Of a stretch of 64,000 nucleotides of DNA, positions 25,377-34,803 are shown in pieces. The position numbers and the translations under genes are program-made. Every line of letters begins with the position of its first letter. Within the stretch, counting starts at the first letter, position 1. Origin of the DNA: Olsenella sp. (GTDB lineage Bacteria; Actinomycetota; Coriobacteriia; Coriobacteriales; Atopobiaceae); the NCBI GenBank assembly GCA_022648325.1, contig JALCMG010000006.1:1-64000 (forward strand). The letters are read 5' to 3'. Below the pieces are notes generated by a model. The model saw only the letters and a list, made by a program, of their open reading frames with translations. It had not been told where the DNA came from and made no database searches.

Positions 25377-26378
25377 ATGGAAGGCCTCGCCGCCAAGCTT
25401 GACACGTCCTCCTACGACGCCTGCAGACTCTGCCCGCGCCGCTGTGGGGCCACGCGCTCCGAGGGCAAAGCCGGCGTCTGTGGCGCCACCGCCACGCCGC
25501 GCGTGGCCAGGGCGGCGCTCCACTATTGGGAGGAGCCACCCATCTCGGGCGAGGCGGGGTCAGGCGCCATCTTCTTCACGGGCTGCCCTCTGCGCTGCCG
25601 CTTTTGCCAGAACCACCAGATCTCTCAGGAGGGCTTTGGCCTTGAGGCCTCCACCTCGCGCATCGCCGAGATGATGCTCGAGCTCGAGGCTCAGGGCGCG
25701 CTCAACATCAACCTCGTGACGCCGCTGCACTTTGCGCCCACCGTGCGCCAGGCGGTGCTTCTCGCCCGCGAGAATGGCCTTGCCATCCCCACGGTCTGCA
25801 ACACCTCCGGCTACGAGCTGCCCGAGGTCGTGCGCGCAATGTCCGACGTCATCGACATCTGGCTCACGGACTTCAAGTATGCGAGCTCCGTATTGGCGGG
25901 TTCGCTCTCTGCCGCGCCGGACTACCCCAAGGTCGCTGCCGCGGCCTTGGACGAGATGATCGCCTCCGTCGACGCAGCGGGCGGTCGCCTCCTTGCGCAG
26001 GACGGTTCTATGAAGCGAGGCGTCATCGTCCGCCACCTGGTGCTTCCCGGCCACGTGGACGACTCCTGCGCGGTGCTCGACCGCGTGTGGGAAGCCTGCG
26101 GCAACGCCGCGGACCTCTCGGTCATGAACCAGTACACCCCCAACGACACCTGCCGCCGGGCGGGCGGAAACCTCGCGCGCGCAGTGACGGACGAGGAATA
26201 CGAGATTGTCCTCTGCCATGCAGATGACCTCGGCTTTGAGAACATCTGGTGGCAGGAGGGCGGCACCGTATCCGAGAGCTTTGTCCCTGCGTTCGACGCG
26301 ACTGGCGTCGAGGGTCCGGAGCTCAAGGCTGGCGAGACGAGCGCCTCTGACGTGCTCGCTGGCCGCAAAGGGGTATAG
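25377..26378 (+). CDS. Radical SAM protein, PflA-like (COG1313 type)
   Basis: A 333-residue radical SAM enzyme. The [4Fe-4S] cluster motif C-x3-C-x2-C is at Cys70, Cys74 and Cys77 (GCPLRCRFCQN). An N-terminal Cys cluster (Cys16, 19, 23 and 35: CRLCPRRC ... VCG) may bind a second metal site. NINLVTPLHF and VIRHLVLPGH-like strands (VRHLVLPGHV) match the group annotated as putative pyruvate-formate-lyase activating enzymes, which is unrelated in detail to true PflA; its substrate is unknown. No glycyl-radical enzyme gene is adjacent. The ATG at 25377 follows GGGAG at a somewhat long distance. Confidence 0.75.
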   Translation: MEGLAAKLDTSSYDACRLCPRRCGATRSEGKAGVCGATATPRVARAALHYWEEPPISGEAGSGAIFFTGCPLRCRFCQNHQISQEGFGLEASTSRIAEMMLELEAQGALNINLVTPLHFAPTVRQAVLLARENGLAIPTVCNTSGYELPEVVRAMSDVIDIWLTDFKYASSVLAGSLSAAPDYPKVAAAALDEMIASVDAAGGRLLAQDGSMKRGVIVRHLVLPGHVDDSCAVLDRVWEACGNAADLSVMNQYTPNDTCRRAGGNLARAVTDEEYEIVLCHADDLGFENIWWQEGGTVSESFVPAFDATGVEGPELKAGETSASDVLAGRKGV

Positions 26379-26432
26379 ACTCTGCAACAGCAGCCAATTA
26401 CGCGCCAGCCGCGCGCCCACCATGGAGGTCCC

Positions 26433-26744
26433 ATGTCAGAGAACACGCCACTCTCAGACGAGGAGAGGTCGGAGCTCGAGAAGCTCCGCGCCGAGAAGAC
26501 CGCCCGCGAGGAGGCCCAGGCGGCTGCCCGCGAGCGTGCGGAGCTCGAGCGCCTCAAGGCCGAGAAGGCCGCGAACGAGAAGGACGCCGCCGAGCGTCAG
26601 CGCATCGCCCAGGCGCGCGAGAAGGGCCGCCAGCTCATGGAGCCCGATGACGAGGACCTTCGCATGCCGAAGGGCCAGAAGATTGTCATCGCAGTGGTCG
26701 TCGTCGTGGCGGCGGTGTGGCTTCTCGCCATGGCGCTTGGCTAG
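26433..26744 (+). CDS. Small coiled-coil protein with C-terminal membrane helix
   Basis: A 103-residue protein that I do not recognise. Residues about 8-70 are a highly charged Glu/Lys/Arg/Ala helix with coiled-coil character (ERSELEKLRAEKTAREE and similar). A hydrophobic helix follows at about 82-102 (IVIAVVVVVAAVWLLAMA), ending almost at the C-terminus. That is the layout of a tail-anchored membrane protein, similar in plan to the longer product at 8999-10414. ATGGAGG six bases before the ATG is the ribosome site. It lies 54 bases after the radical SAM gene and may be co-transcribed. Confidence 0.65.
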   Translation: MSENTPLSDEERSELEKLRAEKTAREEAQAAARERAELERLKAEKAANEKDAAERQRIAQAREKGRQLMEPDDEDLRMPKGQKIVIAVVVVVAAVWLLAMALG

Positions 26745-26821
26745 GCACGCAGCAGACAGCAACCCGGCCCGGGACTGCGAGCTACGTGTCCCGCGCCACC
26801 TAACGGGAGGAAGTAGCAGCT

Positions 26822-28315
26822 ATGTCGCTCACGGACCGCACAAAGCCAACGGATGTCTCGCTCAACACCGACCTCTACGAGCTCACCATGGCGCAGGGAT
26901 TCTGGGAGTCTGGCCTCGTCGACACGCAGGCCACCTTCAATGCGTTCTTCCGCGAGAACCCCTTTGGCGGCGGCTACGCGGTTGCCTGCGGCATGGGGCA
27001 GATCCCAGACCTGGTCGAGAACTTTGTCTTCGATGACGAGGACATCGAGTACCTCGCCAGCATTCCCGCCCCCGGCGGCGGTTCCATGTTCAAGCCCGAG
27101 TTCCTCGAGTACCTGCGCAACCACCACCTCGACCTCACGATTCACGCCGTTCCCGAGGGCGACGTGGTCTTCCCCCGCGAGCCAATGGTGCGCGTCCAGG
27201 GGCCGCTCATCGACTGCCAGCTCATCGAGACCGCCCTGCTCAACCTCGTTAACTTCCAGACACTCGTGGCAACCAAGACCTCGCGCGTGGTGCGCGCTGC
27301 TGAGGGGCACCCGGTCTCGGACTTCGGCCTGAGGCGCGCACAGGGGCCCGACGGTGGCCTCGCTGTGGCCCGCGCCTCCTACATCGCCGGCGCAAGCTCC
27401 ACCTCGAACCTCCTTGCCGGAAAGATCTACGACATCCCCGTCTTTGGCACGCACGCCCACTCCTGGGTCATGGCGTTTCCCACCGAGCTCGATGCCTTCC
27501 GTGCCTTCGCAAAGTCGAGCCCCAAGAACTGCGTGCTGCTCCTCGACACCTACGATGTACACCAGGGCATCAAGAACGCAATCACGGTCGCCAAGGAGAT
27601 GGAGGCTGCGGGGGAGCGCCTGGCTGCGATCCGCATCGACTCCGGCGACCTTGCAAAGCTCACCAAGGAGACCCGCAGGGCCTTCGATGACGCCGGACTT
27701 CCCTATGTGAAGATCTCGGCGTCGAACGACCTCGACGAGTACACCATCCAGTCCCTCTACGCCCAGGGTGCGCCCATCGACTCCTTTGGCGTGGGCACCA
27801 AGCTCGCCACTTGCGACCCCCAGCCCTCGCTCGGCGGCGTCTACAAGCTCTCCGCCGTGCGCGACTCGGCGGATGCCCCGTGGAGCCCCGTGATCAAGCT
27901 CTCCGAGCAGGCCTACAAGCGTACCATCCCAGGCGTCCAGCACGTCCTGCGCTTCCTCGACGATGACCACTGCCCCGTGGGCGACATGATCCTCGATGAC
28001 TCCTACGCACGCGATGACGCCTCGGCTGCCACGAGCATGGAGGACATCCTCGACCCCTTCTCGTCCTATGGCCTCTCCGGTACGCCACGAGAGCTTCTCA
28101 CCTGCCACGTCGAGCACGGCAAGCGCGCAGGCGAGCCCGTTGACATCGAGGAGTCTCGCTCTCGCTGCCACAACGCCCTCATGCACCTCGATCCCGCGAT
28201 CACCCGCTTCCTCAACCCTCAGACCTACCCGGTGGGGCTGGAGCAGGGTCTCGCCGCGCTTAGGCGCGACCTCGCGGCAGAGGAGCGTAGCGGTTCCTCG
28301 CGCGTGAGGCGCTAG
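26822..28315 (+). CDS. pncB: Nicotinate phosphoribosyltransferase
   Basis: A 497-residue NAPRTase of NAD salvage: nicotinate plus PRPP gives nicotinate mononucleotide, with ATP hydrolysis. It starts with LNTDLYELTMAQGFWESG, followed by ATFNAFFRENPFGGGY, the substrate-binding FGLRRAQGPDGG, FGTHAHSWVMAFP and AIRIDSGDLAKLTKETR. FGVGTKLATC is the phosphate-binding turn. Length matches the long bacterial type. The start has GGGAGGAAGTAG upstream. It appears monocistronic; no other NAD genes are near. An unpaired GC-rich stretch follows before argS. Confidence 0.93.
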   Translation: MSLTDRTKPTDVSLNTDLYELTMAQGFWESGLVDTQATFNAFFRENPFGGGYAVACGMGQIPDLVENFVFDDEDIEYLASIPAPGGGSMFKPEFLEYLRNHHLDLTIHAVPEGDVVFPREPMVRVQGPLIDCQLIETALLNLVNFQTLVATKTSRVVRAAEGHPVSDFGLRRAQGPDGGLAVARASYIAGASSTSNLLAGKIYDIPVFGTHAHSWVMAFPTELDAFRAFAKSSPKNCVLLLDTYDVHQGIKNAITVAKEMEAAGERLAAIRIDSGDLAKLTKETRRAFDDAGLPYVKISASNDLDEYTIQSLYAQGAPIDSFGVGTKLATCDPQPSLGGVYKLSAVRDSADAPWSPVIKLSEQAYKRTIPGVQHVLRFLDDDHCPVGDMILDDSYARDDASAATSMEDILDPFSSYGLSGTPRELLTCHVEHGKRAGEPVDIEESRSRCHNALMHLDPAITRFLNPQTYPVGLEQGLAALRRDLAAEERSGSSRVRR

Positions 28316-28421
28316 GGGCTTTAAGGCTCCACGCGCGCCGGCGCCGCGCGGCGCCTCTGCTACACTGCTGCACACAGGTGCGCGCCAGGGGGCGCGCAGG
28401 CATCCAGGAAGGACGGGGCAC

Positions 28422-30266
28422 ATGCCCGAGAAGATTGAGGAGCTCGTCAGGAAGGCCGTCGCCGATGCGCAGGAGGCGGGCGACCTGCCTGCCTTCGAGG
28501 TGGGGGACCTTGGCCTCGAGCGTCCCGCAGACGCCGGCAACGGTGACTGGACCACCACGCTCGCCCTGCGCTCCGCCCGTCTTGCTCATATGGCACCCCG
28601 TGCAATCGCCCAGGCCATCGTGAACCACATGGCCACCGACCCGGGCATCTCCAAGGTCGAGGTCGCAGGCCCCGGCTTTGTGAACTTCTATCTCTCTGCT
28701 GCCGCTAACAACGAGGTTTTCCGCACCGTGCGAGAGCGGGGCCACGACTTTGGCCGCTCGAACATCGGCGCGGGCGAGAAGGTCCAGGTTGAGTTCGTCT
28801 CGGCCAACCCCGTGGGTCCGCTCCACATTGGCCACGGCCGCTGGGCAGCGCTCGGCGACTCCCTCTGCCGCGTGATGGAGCACGCCGGCTACAACGTGGA
28901 GCGCGAGTATTACATCAACGACCACGGCAGCCAGATGGACGTCTTCGGCAACTCCGTGGCCGAGCGGTACCTCCAGCTCGCCCAGGTGATGGACGAGAAG
29001 GGCTGCTCGCTCGACGATGCCGTGCAGGCGCTTCTCGATGACCGCAAGGCCTTCGTGAAAGACGAGGAGGACGCCCACCCCGAGGAGCACCCGTACATGG
29101 ATGCCTTCAACAAGAACCTCGGTGGCAACGCCTATGGTGGTGACTACATCATCGACGTTTCCCGTCACTTCATGGAGACCGACGGCACGCGCTGGGTCGA
29201 GGCAGACCCCAAAGAGCGCATGCTGGAGTTCCGCGAGCGCGGCTACAAGCTCATGCTCGAGTCCATCCGCAGCACCCTCGACGAGTCCCGCTGCCACTTT
29301 GACGTGTGGTTCTCCGAGCGCTCCCTCTACGAGAAGGGCGAGGACGGCACCTCGGCCGTCGACCGTGCCCTTGCGTGTCTCGACGAGATGGGCTACCTCT
29401 ACCGCGACGAGGACGGTGCGCTGTGGTTCCGCTCGACCGCGCTCGGCGACGACAAGGACCGCGTGCTCATCAAGACTAACGGCGAGTACACCTACTTCGC
29501 CTCCGACGTGGCGTATCACTGGAACAAGTTTCAGCGCGTCGACCACGTGATTGACATCTGGGGCGCCGACCACCACGGCTACATCCAGCGTGTCGAGTCG
29601 GCGTGCGCCGCCCTGGGCTACCCCAACAGGCTCGAGGTCCTTCTCGGCCAGCTTGTGAACCTGCTTCGCGACGGCGTGCCGGTGCGCATGTCAAAGCGCA
29701 AGGGCACCATGATTTCCTTCAAGGAGCTCATGGACGAGGTCGGCGTTGACGCCACGCGCTACACCCTTATCTCCAAGTCGAGCAACCAGATGATCGACTT
29801 CGACATCGAGAAGGTCAAGAGGCAGGACAACACCAACCCCGTCTACTACGTCCAATACGCCCATGCGCGTATCTGCTCGATTCTGCGCAAGGGTGCTGGC
29901 GTGACGGCCGGGGAGGCAGAGAAGATTGGCATGAACGAGGTGGCCAAGCGTGCGGTAGGCGAGGAGTATGATCTTTCATTGCTCACCGATCCAACCGAGG
30001 CCACGCTCGCACGCAAGCTTTCGGAGTTTCCGGCGCTCGTGGAGGGCTGCGCACGTGACCGCGCTCCCTTCCGTCTTACGCACTACGCCGAGGAGCTGGC
30101 GGGAGACTTCCACTCCTTCTACACCGTGTGCCAGGTGCTGCCCAGCAAGGGACGTCCGGTGGACGAGGGACTCTCGAAGGCCCGCCTCGCCGCTGTGGAC
30201 GCCACGCGCAGGGTGCTTGCCCTCACGCTCGAGTTCTGCGGGGTCCATGCTCCGCAGAGCATGTAG
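28422..30266 (+). CDS. argS: Arginyl-tRNA synthetase
   Basis: A 614-residue class I synthetase that charges tRNA-Arg. It has the N-terminal Add1 domain (to about residue 110), then VEFVSANPVGPLHIGHGRWAALGD with the HIGH motif, YINDHGSQMD, the catalytic YTYFASDVAYHWNKF, and MSKRKGTMISFKELMDEVG as the KMSKS equivalent. The DALR anticodon-binding domain ends in LTLEFCGVHAPQSM, close to the family's usual C-terminal methionine. The ATG at 28422 is preceded by AGGAAGGAC. A TACACT near 28360 could be its -10 box. Confidence 0.95.
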   Translation: MPEKIEELVRKAVADAQEAGDLPAFEVGDLGLERPADAGNGDWTTTLALRSARLAHMAPRAIAQAIVNHMATDPGISKVEVAGPGFVNFYLSAAANNEVFRTVRERGHDFGRSNIGAGEKVQVEFVSANPVGPLHIGHGRWAALGDSLCRVMEHAGYNVEREYYINDHGSQMDVFGNSVAERYLQLAQVMDEKGCSLDDAVQALLDDRKAFVKDEEDAHPEEHPYMDAFNKNLGGNAYGGDYIIDVSRHFMETDGTRWVEADPKERMLEFRERGYKLMLESIRSTLDESRCHFDVWFSERSLYEKGEDGTSAVDRALACLDEMGYLYRDEDGALWFRSTALGDDKDRVLIKTNGEYTYFASDVAYHWNKFQRVDHVIDIWGADHHGYIQRVESACAALGYPNRLEVLLGQLVNLLRDGVPVRMSKRKGTMISFKELMDEVGVDATRYTLISKSSNQMIDFDIEKVKRQDNTNPVYYVQYAHARICSILRKGAGVTAGEAEKIGMNEVAKRAVGEEYDLSLLTDPTEATLARKLSEFPALVEGCARDRAPFRLTHYAEELAGDFHSFYTVCQVLPSKGRPVDEGLSKARLAAVDATRRVLALTLEFCGVHAPQSM

Positions 30267-30476
30267 CAAGCCGCCCAGCCCTCGCTTTGGTACCATTGAA
30301 CCATCTGTAAGTTCCTACATCAATCTCAGAGAATGTGCAGTTGTTTCGGCGCTTTATACCAATTAAGATATAATTGTTCTCTAAAGAGGGCCGCGGGTTG
30401 GCAGCGGGCACAACGTGCCTAGCACTACAACGTCGTCCCCTAAGTTGGGGTGCGGCTAGAGACAGAGGTGGGGCTC

Positions 30477-31163
30477 GTGGACCTGCGCGAGTATATGTCA
30501 GTACGCAGAGCGTACAACCTCGTGCGTCAGTCACAGCCTGCGCGTGACAGACTCACGTTCGAGGAGTTTGCGGTTCTTTGCCGCTTGCAGGTGGCAGGAG
30601 AGCCCATGAGAACCTCAGCTATCGCCGAGTATCAGGGTGCGCTTCGGCCCACCATGACGCATCGCACGAATCACCTAGCAGAGCTTGGTCTAATCTCTCG
30701 TGGCGAGGGGGGATTGGATCGTCGTAACGTGGTGTGCATTATCACGCCTGAGGGAAGTAGCTGCGTCGAAAAGCTCTCCGACCTTACGTGCAAGGAGATT
30801 CTTCCTGGCCAGCCGCTCTCTCGCACGCTTCCGGAGCGTATTATCAAGTACGTTGACGCTATGGGGTCGATCTTTGCCAAGGCGGGAGACCTCGTGCTTC
30901 TCGCCATGTATGCCGAGGATTCTCAGCCGGTAACCGTGACAAGGCTTGTCGAGGCGCTTGGCCTCCTGCAGCCCACAGTTTCGATGTCCGTCTCGTCTCT
31001 TGTTCTCGAGGGCCTCGTTGAGCGTGGACCTTCGCGCGCGTCTGGCCTTGTGCTTACCCCACGGGGTTCTGAGCGTGCTGCAGAGCTCGCCGCGTCCATC
31101 GCTCAGGTTGTCGTGAAGCGTCGCCCCAGAAGCCAGAAATCCCGCGAACAGGCGGAAGAGTAA
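30477..31163 (+). CDS. Tandem winged-helix (MarR-like) transcriptional regulator
   Basis: A 228-residue protein with two successive winged-helix DNA-binding units. The first lies at about residues 20-105, with FEEFAVLCRL, MRTSAIAEYQGALRPTMTHRTNHLAELGLI as the helix-turn-helix, and RNVVCIITPEG as the wing. The second (about 130-210) reads DLVLLAMYAEDSQPVTVTRLVEALGLLQPTVSMSVSSLVLEGLV with wing GLVLTPRGSERA. Both resemble MarR-type domains, so the chain may act like an internally fused dimer. The GTG at 30477 has AGAGGTGGGG upstream. A TATAAT lies about 100 bases upstream (30369-30374). Target genes are unknown; none is divergent. Confidence 0.7.
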   Translation: MDLREYMSVRRAYNLVRQSQPARDRLTFEEFAVLCRLQVAGEPMRTSAIAEYQGALRPTMTHRTNHLAELGLISRGEGGLDRRNVVCIITPEGSSCVEKLSDLTCKEILPGQPLSRTLPERIIKYVDAMGSIFAKAGDLVLLAMYAEDSQPVTVTRLVEALGLLQPTVSMSVSSLVLEGLVERGPSRASGLVLTPRGSERAAELAASIAQVVVKRRPRSQKSREQAEE

Positions 31164-31454
31164 CCCGTACGGGTTCTCGCTTTGGCCTGTTTTTGTGGCC
31201 TCGACGTGCACGCTTGTGCATGGTCGTGCTATAGTGGCGCAGATGCGGCACCCCATGCGCGATTTCGTGCGCTATGTTTGCGCGTCGCAACAAACTTCTC
31301 CTTGCATGTGATGGGCGGTTCCCCTGTGGCCGTCTCAGAGCCGTGCCAAAGGGACGCATCGAGCAATGTGGCCTCATCGAAGCCTATCAATCATTTATAT
31401 GCACGGCGGATTGGCGCGGCACGCGTCCCGCATGAGAGTGAAAGGTAAAAAAGT
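31164..31454. other. rho upstream region
   Basis: This 291-base gap contains no gene I can support. A TATAGT hexamer near 31232 is a possible rho -10 box without a convincing -35, leaving a leader of more than 200 bases. Long rho leaders are often used for autoregulation in other bacteria; nothing here proves that. Confidence 0.4.
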
Positions 31455-33668
31455 ATGACAGACGAGACATCTGCGGACTCTATGGGTGCAACCCCGGCGG
31501 AAGTCCCCGAGGAGGCGCCCAAGCCTAGGCGTCGCCGTCGCACCCGCGCAGAAATTGAGGCGGACAAGCTCGCAAAGGCTGCCGCAGCCAAGGCTGCTCC
31601 TGCGGATGGCCAACCCGCTACGGAGGAGGCACCCAAGCCCAGGCGTCGCCGTCGCACCCGCGCAGAAATTGAGGCGGACAAGCTCGCAAAGGCTGCCGCA
31701 GCCGAGGCTGCTCCTGCGGATGGCCAACCCGCTACGGAGGAGGCCCCCAAGCCTCGTCGCCGTCGTCGTACCCGCGCGCAGATTGAGGCAGACGAGAAGG
31801 CCAAGGCGGAGGCGGCAGTAAGTGCGGAAAACGCCTCCCAGCCCGCATCTGCCGTGGCAACGGAGGGCCTCGCTGAGGAGCAGCCTGCCCCCAAGCCCCG
31901 TCGCCGTCGCCGCACCCGAGCGCAGATAGAAGCTGATGAGCGCGCAAAGGCCGAGGCTGCCGAGAAGTCCCGAGCCGTCGAGAGCGAAGCCGCCACTCCT
32001 GAGCACCACGAATCCAGGCCCGTCGAAGCGGCCGAACACGCCGAGAGCAGCGAGCATGACCAGGTGAGCTTCTCCGAGATGACGCGCCTGACACAGGAGG
32101 CAACGCAGGCTAGCTCGGTTCCTGCTCCAATGCCTGCGGCAACGCTTTCCGAGGCAGACCGGTCAGTCGAGCAGCAAGGTCATTACCAAAGACAGCCCAG
32201 GGAGTATAACCAGCGACCAGAGCAGCAGGGCCAGCAACAGGGCAGACGCCGCCGCGTAAGCTACAACAATTCCGGCAACAATCGCTTTAACAACGGCAAA
32301 GGTGGGGAGGGAAACGGCTTCAACCGCCGTAACCAGCAGAACCACAAGCAGCACAACCGCCACAATGGCCAGCAGACCCAGCCCTCCCTTACCAGAGAAG
32401 AACTGCAGGCCATGAAGGTGGCAGATCTTCGCGCCAAGGCTGCCGAGCTGGGCGTCGAGTATGTTGGGGTCCATAAGCCCGACCTTGCTGAGGCAGTGTA
32501 TCAGGCGGCAGCCGCCGCCGAGGGATTCCATCCCGTGGATGGCATCCTCGAGATTGGCAACGCCGGTGCCGGTTGGATACGCACCGGCAACTACATGAGG
32601 GGCGACAACGACTGCTACGTGAGTCAGCAGTTCATTCGCAACTATGCGTTGCGTCCCGGAGATCGCGTCGAGGGAACCGTTGGCCCTGCTCGTACGAACA
32701 CCAAGTACCCCGCTCAGTATCCGCCCCTCATCGCCATTGCACGTGTGAACGGGCGCGATCCCGAGTCCATGAAGAACCGTCCCCGGTTCCGCGACCTCAC
32801 CCCCATCTATCCCAACGAGCGCCTGGTCATGGAGTGCGGCAAAGACTCCATTACCGGCCGAGCGATCGATCTTGTCGCCCCCATTGGCAAGGGGCAGCGA
32901 GGCCTCATCGTGAGTCCACCTAAGGCCGGCAAGACCACGGTCCTCAAGAAGATCTGCCAGTCCATCGCTGCCAACAACCCCGAGGTGCACCTTGTCTGCC
33001 TGCTCGTGGACGAGCGCCCCGAGGAGGTCACCGACATGCAGCGTTCCATCCACGGCGAGGTTGTGGCATCGACGTTTGACATGCCGGCCGAGAACCACAC
33101 CGCCGTGTCCGAGCTTGTCATCGAGCACGCCAAGAGGCTCGTCGAGCTCGGCGAGGATGTTGTTGTGGTGCTCGACTCCATTACGCGCCTCGCGCGCGCG
33201 TACAACCTTGCGCAGCCTGCCAGCGGCCGCATTCTCTCCGGCGGCGTGGACTCTGCGGCCCTGTATCCGCCCAAGAAGTTCCTGGGCGCCGCCCGCAACA
33301 TCGAGAACGGAGGATCGCTCACCATCATCGCCTCCGCGCTTGTCGATACCGGCTCGAAGATGGACGAGGTCATCTTCGAGGAGTTCAAAGGCACCGGCAA
33401 CATGGAGCTCAAGCTTGACCGCGAGCTTGCCGACAAGCGCATCTTCCCCGCAATCGACCCGGTCTCCTCGGGCACGCGCAACGAGGACCTGCTCCTTCCG
33501 GCAGAGATCACGCCGTTCGTGTGGGGCATCCGTCGCGTGCTTGCCAACATGAACAATACCGAGCGCGCAGCATCTGCGCTGGTCAAGGGCCTGAAAGCCA
33601 CCAACTCCAACGAGGAGTTCCTCATCCGCTCGGCCAAGAAGGCCCAGCAGAGCGAGTATGTGATGTAG
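31455..33668 (+). CDS. rho: Transcription termination factor Rho with Arg-rich N-terminal repeats
   Basis: A 737-residue Rho, a hexameric RNA helicase that ends transcription. The first 310 residues are a long low-complexity region: four copies of a PKPRRRRRTRAEIEAD-type unit (see the separate repeat feature), then a Gln/Asn/Arg-rich stretch with RRRRVSYNNSGNN. The standard Rho begins at LTREELQAMKVADLRAKAAELGVE, followed by the RNA-binding cold-shock fold, SPPKAGKTT (Walker A near 487-495), LLVDERPEEVTDM, VLDSITRLARAYN, and the C-terminal KLDRELADKRIFPAID. Insertions rich in Arg occur in many actinobacterial Rho proteins and bind RNA. An AAAGGTAAAAAAGT precedes the ATG at 31455. Confidence 0.95.
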   Translation: MTDETSADSMGATPAEVPEEAPKPRRRRRTRAEIEADKLAKAAAAKAAPADGQPATEEAPKPRRRRRTRAEIEADKLAKAAAAEAAPADGQPATEEAPKPRRRRRTRAQIEADEKAKAEAAVSAENASQPASAVATEGLAEEQPAPKPRRRRRTRAQIEADERAKAEAAEKSRAVESEAATPEHHESRPVEAAEHAESSEHDQVSFSEMTRLTQEATQASSVPAPMPAATLSEADRSVEQQGHYQRQPREYNQRPEQQGQQQGRRRRVSYNNSGNNRFNNGKGGEGNGFNRRNQQNHKQHNRHNGQQTQPSLTREELQAMKVADLRAKAAELGVEYVGVHKPDLAEAVYQAAAAAEGFHPVDGILEIGNAGAGWIRTGNYMRGDNDCYVSQQFIRNYALRPGDRVEGTVGPARTNTKYPAQYPPLIAIARVNGRDPESMKNRPRFRDLTPIYPNERLVMECGKDSITGRAIDLVAPIGKGQRGLIVSPPKAGKTTVLKKICQSIAANNPEVHLVCLLVDERPEEVTDMQRSIHGEVVASTFDMPAENHTAVSELVIEHAKRLVELGEDVVVVLDSITRLARAYNLAQPASGRILSGGVDSAALYPPKKFLGAARNIENGGSLTIIASALVDTGSKMDEVIFEEFKGTGNMELKLDRELADKRIFPAIDPVSSGTRNEDLLLPAEITPFVWGIRRVLANMNNTERAASALVKGLKATNSNEEFLIRSAKKAQQSEYVM
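31518..31935 (+). repeat. In-frame tandem repeats inside rho
   Basis: Four units start with CCCAAGCC at 31518, 31632, 31746 and 31890. The first two periods are exactly 114 bases (38 codons) and the last is 144. Each encodes PKPRRRRRTRA(E/Q)IEAD followed by an Ala-rich spacer; units 1 and 2 are almost identical at DNA level, so expansion is recent. Confidence 0.9.
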
Positions 33669-33686
33669 CTCCTGGCGAGGACGTGT

Positions 33687-33711
33687 CGCCGGAAGGCCAC
33701 TTTTGGCAGAG
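33687..33711 (-). repeat. Copy of a dispersed GTCGCCGGA repeat
   Basis: GTCGCCGGAAGGCCACTTTT here resembles, in reverse orientation, the repeat unit at about 56230-56252 (TTGCCAAAATGTGCCCTCC followed by GGCGAC). It lies between rho and its terminator. Confidence 0.5.
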
Positions 33712-33712
33712 A

Positions 33713-33750
33713 AATGCCGCCGGAACCTGCGTTCCGGCGGCATTCTGTTG
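33713..33750. terminator. Bidirectional terminator between rho and the dehydrogenase
   Basis: AATGCCGCCGGAA (33713-33725) pairs perfectly with TTCCGGCGGCATT (33732-33744) across a six-base loop, giving 13 pairs, and CTGTTG follows. The flanking genes converge on it. Confidence 0.75.
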
Positions 33751-33780
33751 CAGGTGGCGTGCTTTCCGCCAGGCAGCGCC

Positions 33781-34566
33781 CTACTCGCCCGCACGTGCGG
33801 TGAAGAGAAGGTCTTGTGCTCGCATGACCCAGGTTGCCGGCAGCACCTTTGCAACGACGCTTGCCGCCAGCATGTCCGGTGAGGTCACGCAGGTGGTGCG
33901 GCCAAGCACTGCGGCATGCAGGGCCTTTCTCACGACGTCGGCGGGCTTCTCGAAGCCAATGGTTGTCATTCGACGCACTTCGCGCGCGTCACCAGGGTTG
34001 GCAAGAAAGCCCGTCTCCATGAACTTGGGGCACACGGCCGTCACGTGAATGCCCACAGGGCCAAGCTCGTAGTCGAGGGTACGGGAAAGATCCACTACAA
34101 ATCGCTTGGTCGCCGAGTAGGTCGAGAGGCCCGGCTGGGGGATGAGCCCGGCAATCGATGCCATGTTCACCACGCGCGAGCCGGCAACCATGTGCGGCAG
34201 ACAATGGTAGGTGGCCTCGACCACGGCAAGGCAGTTGAGACGCACCATGTTGCTCTCGTCATCCTCCGAGATTTGGCCAAAGTCACCAAACTTGCCAAAC
34301 CCGGCGCTGTTCACGAGCCACTGAACCGTTGGAGCCTCTTCCTCCAATGCGTCGCGCAGGCACTCGTAAGAGGAGCGCTTCGTGAGGTCAAGCGCAAACA
34401 CCCGCACCGGCGTTGCGGTCTGCTCGGCAATTGTCCCAAGTGCCTCGGCGTTTCTCGCGATGACCCAAATCTGGTCGAGCGGACCGCCCGCTCCGCGGTC
34501 GAGTTGACGGACAAATTCACGTCCAACTCCCGATGACGCCCCAGTAACCACCGCAATGTTGGCCAT
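33781..34566 (-). CDS. Short-chain dehydrogenase/reductase
   Basis: A 261-residue SDR family oxidoreductase. TGASSGVG at residues 8-15 is the nucleotide-binding loop, LVNSAGFG is the NNAG equivalent, and the catalytic set is Ser137 (MASIAG), Tyr150 and Lys154 (YSATK). CPKFMETGF replaces the usual PG motif. The acidic/basic pattern after strand 2 (IARNAEAL) suggests NADP(H), a weak inference. The substrate is unknown; SDRs act on sugars, steroids or fatty acyl groups. The ATG at 34564-34566 has GGGAGGGA upstream. It is convergent with rho. Confidence 0.8.
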   Translation of the reverse strand: MANIAVVTGASSGVGREFVRQLDRGAGGPLDQIWVIARNAEALGTIAEQTATPVRVFALDLTKRSSYECLRDALEEEAPTVQWLVNSAGFGKFGDFGQISEDDESNMVRLNCLAVVEATYHCLPHMVAGSRVVNMASIAGLIPQPGLSTYSATKRFVVDLSRTLDYELGPVGIHVTAVCPKFMETGFLANPGDAREVRRMTTIGFEKPADVVRKALHAAVLGRTTCVTSPDMLAASVVAKVLPATWVMRAQDLLFTARAGE

Positions 34567-34803
34567 CCTGTCCCTCCCAAGACAATTACCCGCTTGCATT
34601 TGGCGTGATGAAAAGTATAGTCTGATACGTAGATTTCATGACACGTGAGTGTTGCGACGGCACATGCAGCCAAAGACGAACAACGCCGTTGCCCACCTGC
34701 TCGTATCCACCCTTATGGGGCGGTGCGCTTTAGGTCATGGGTAGCTCTGTTCGTCTCGCGTTGCACAGCCATGGAGCAAATGGGCATTTGGAGGTGCATC
34801 AGG

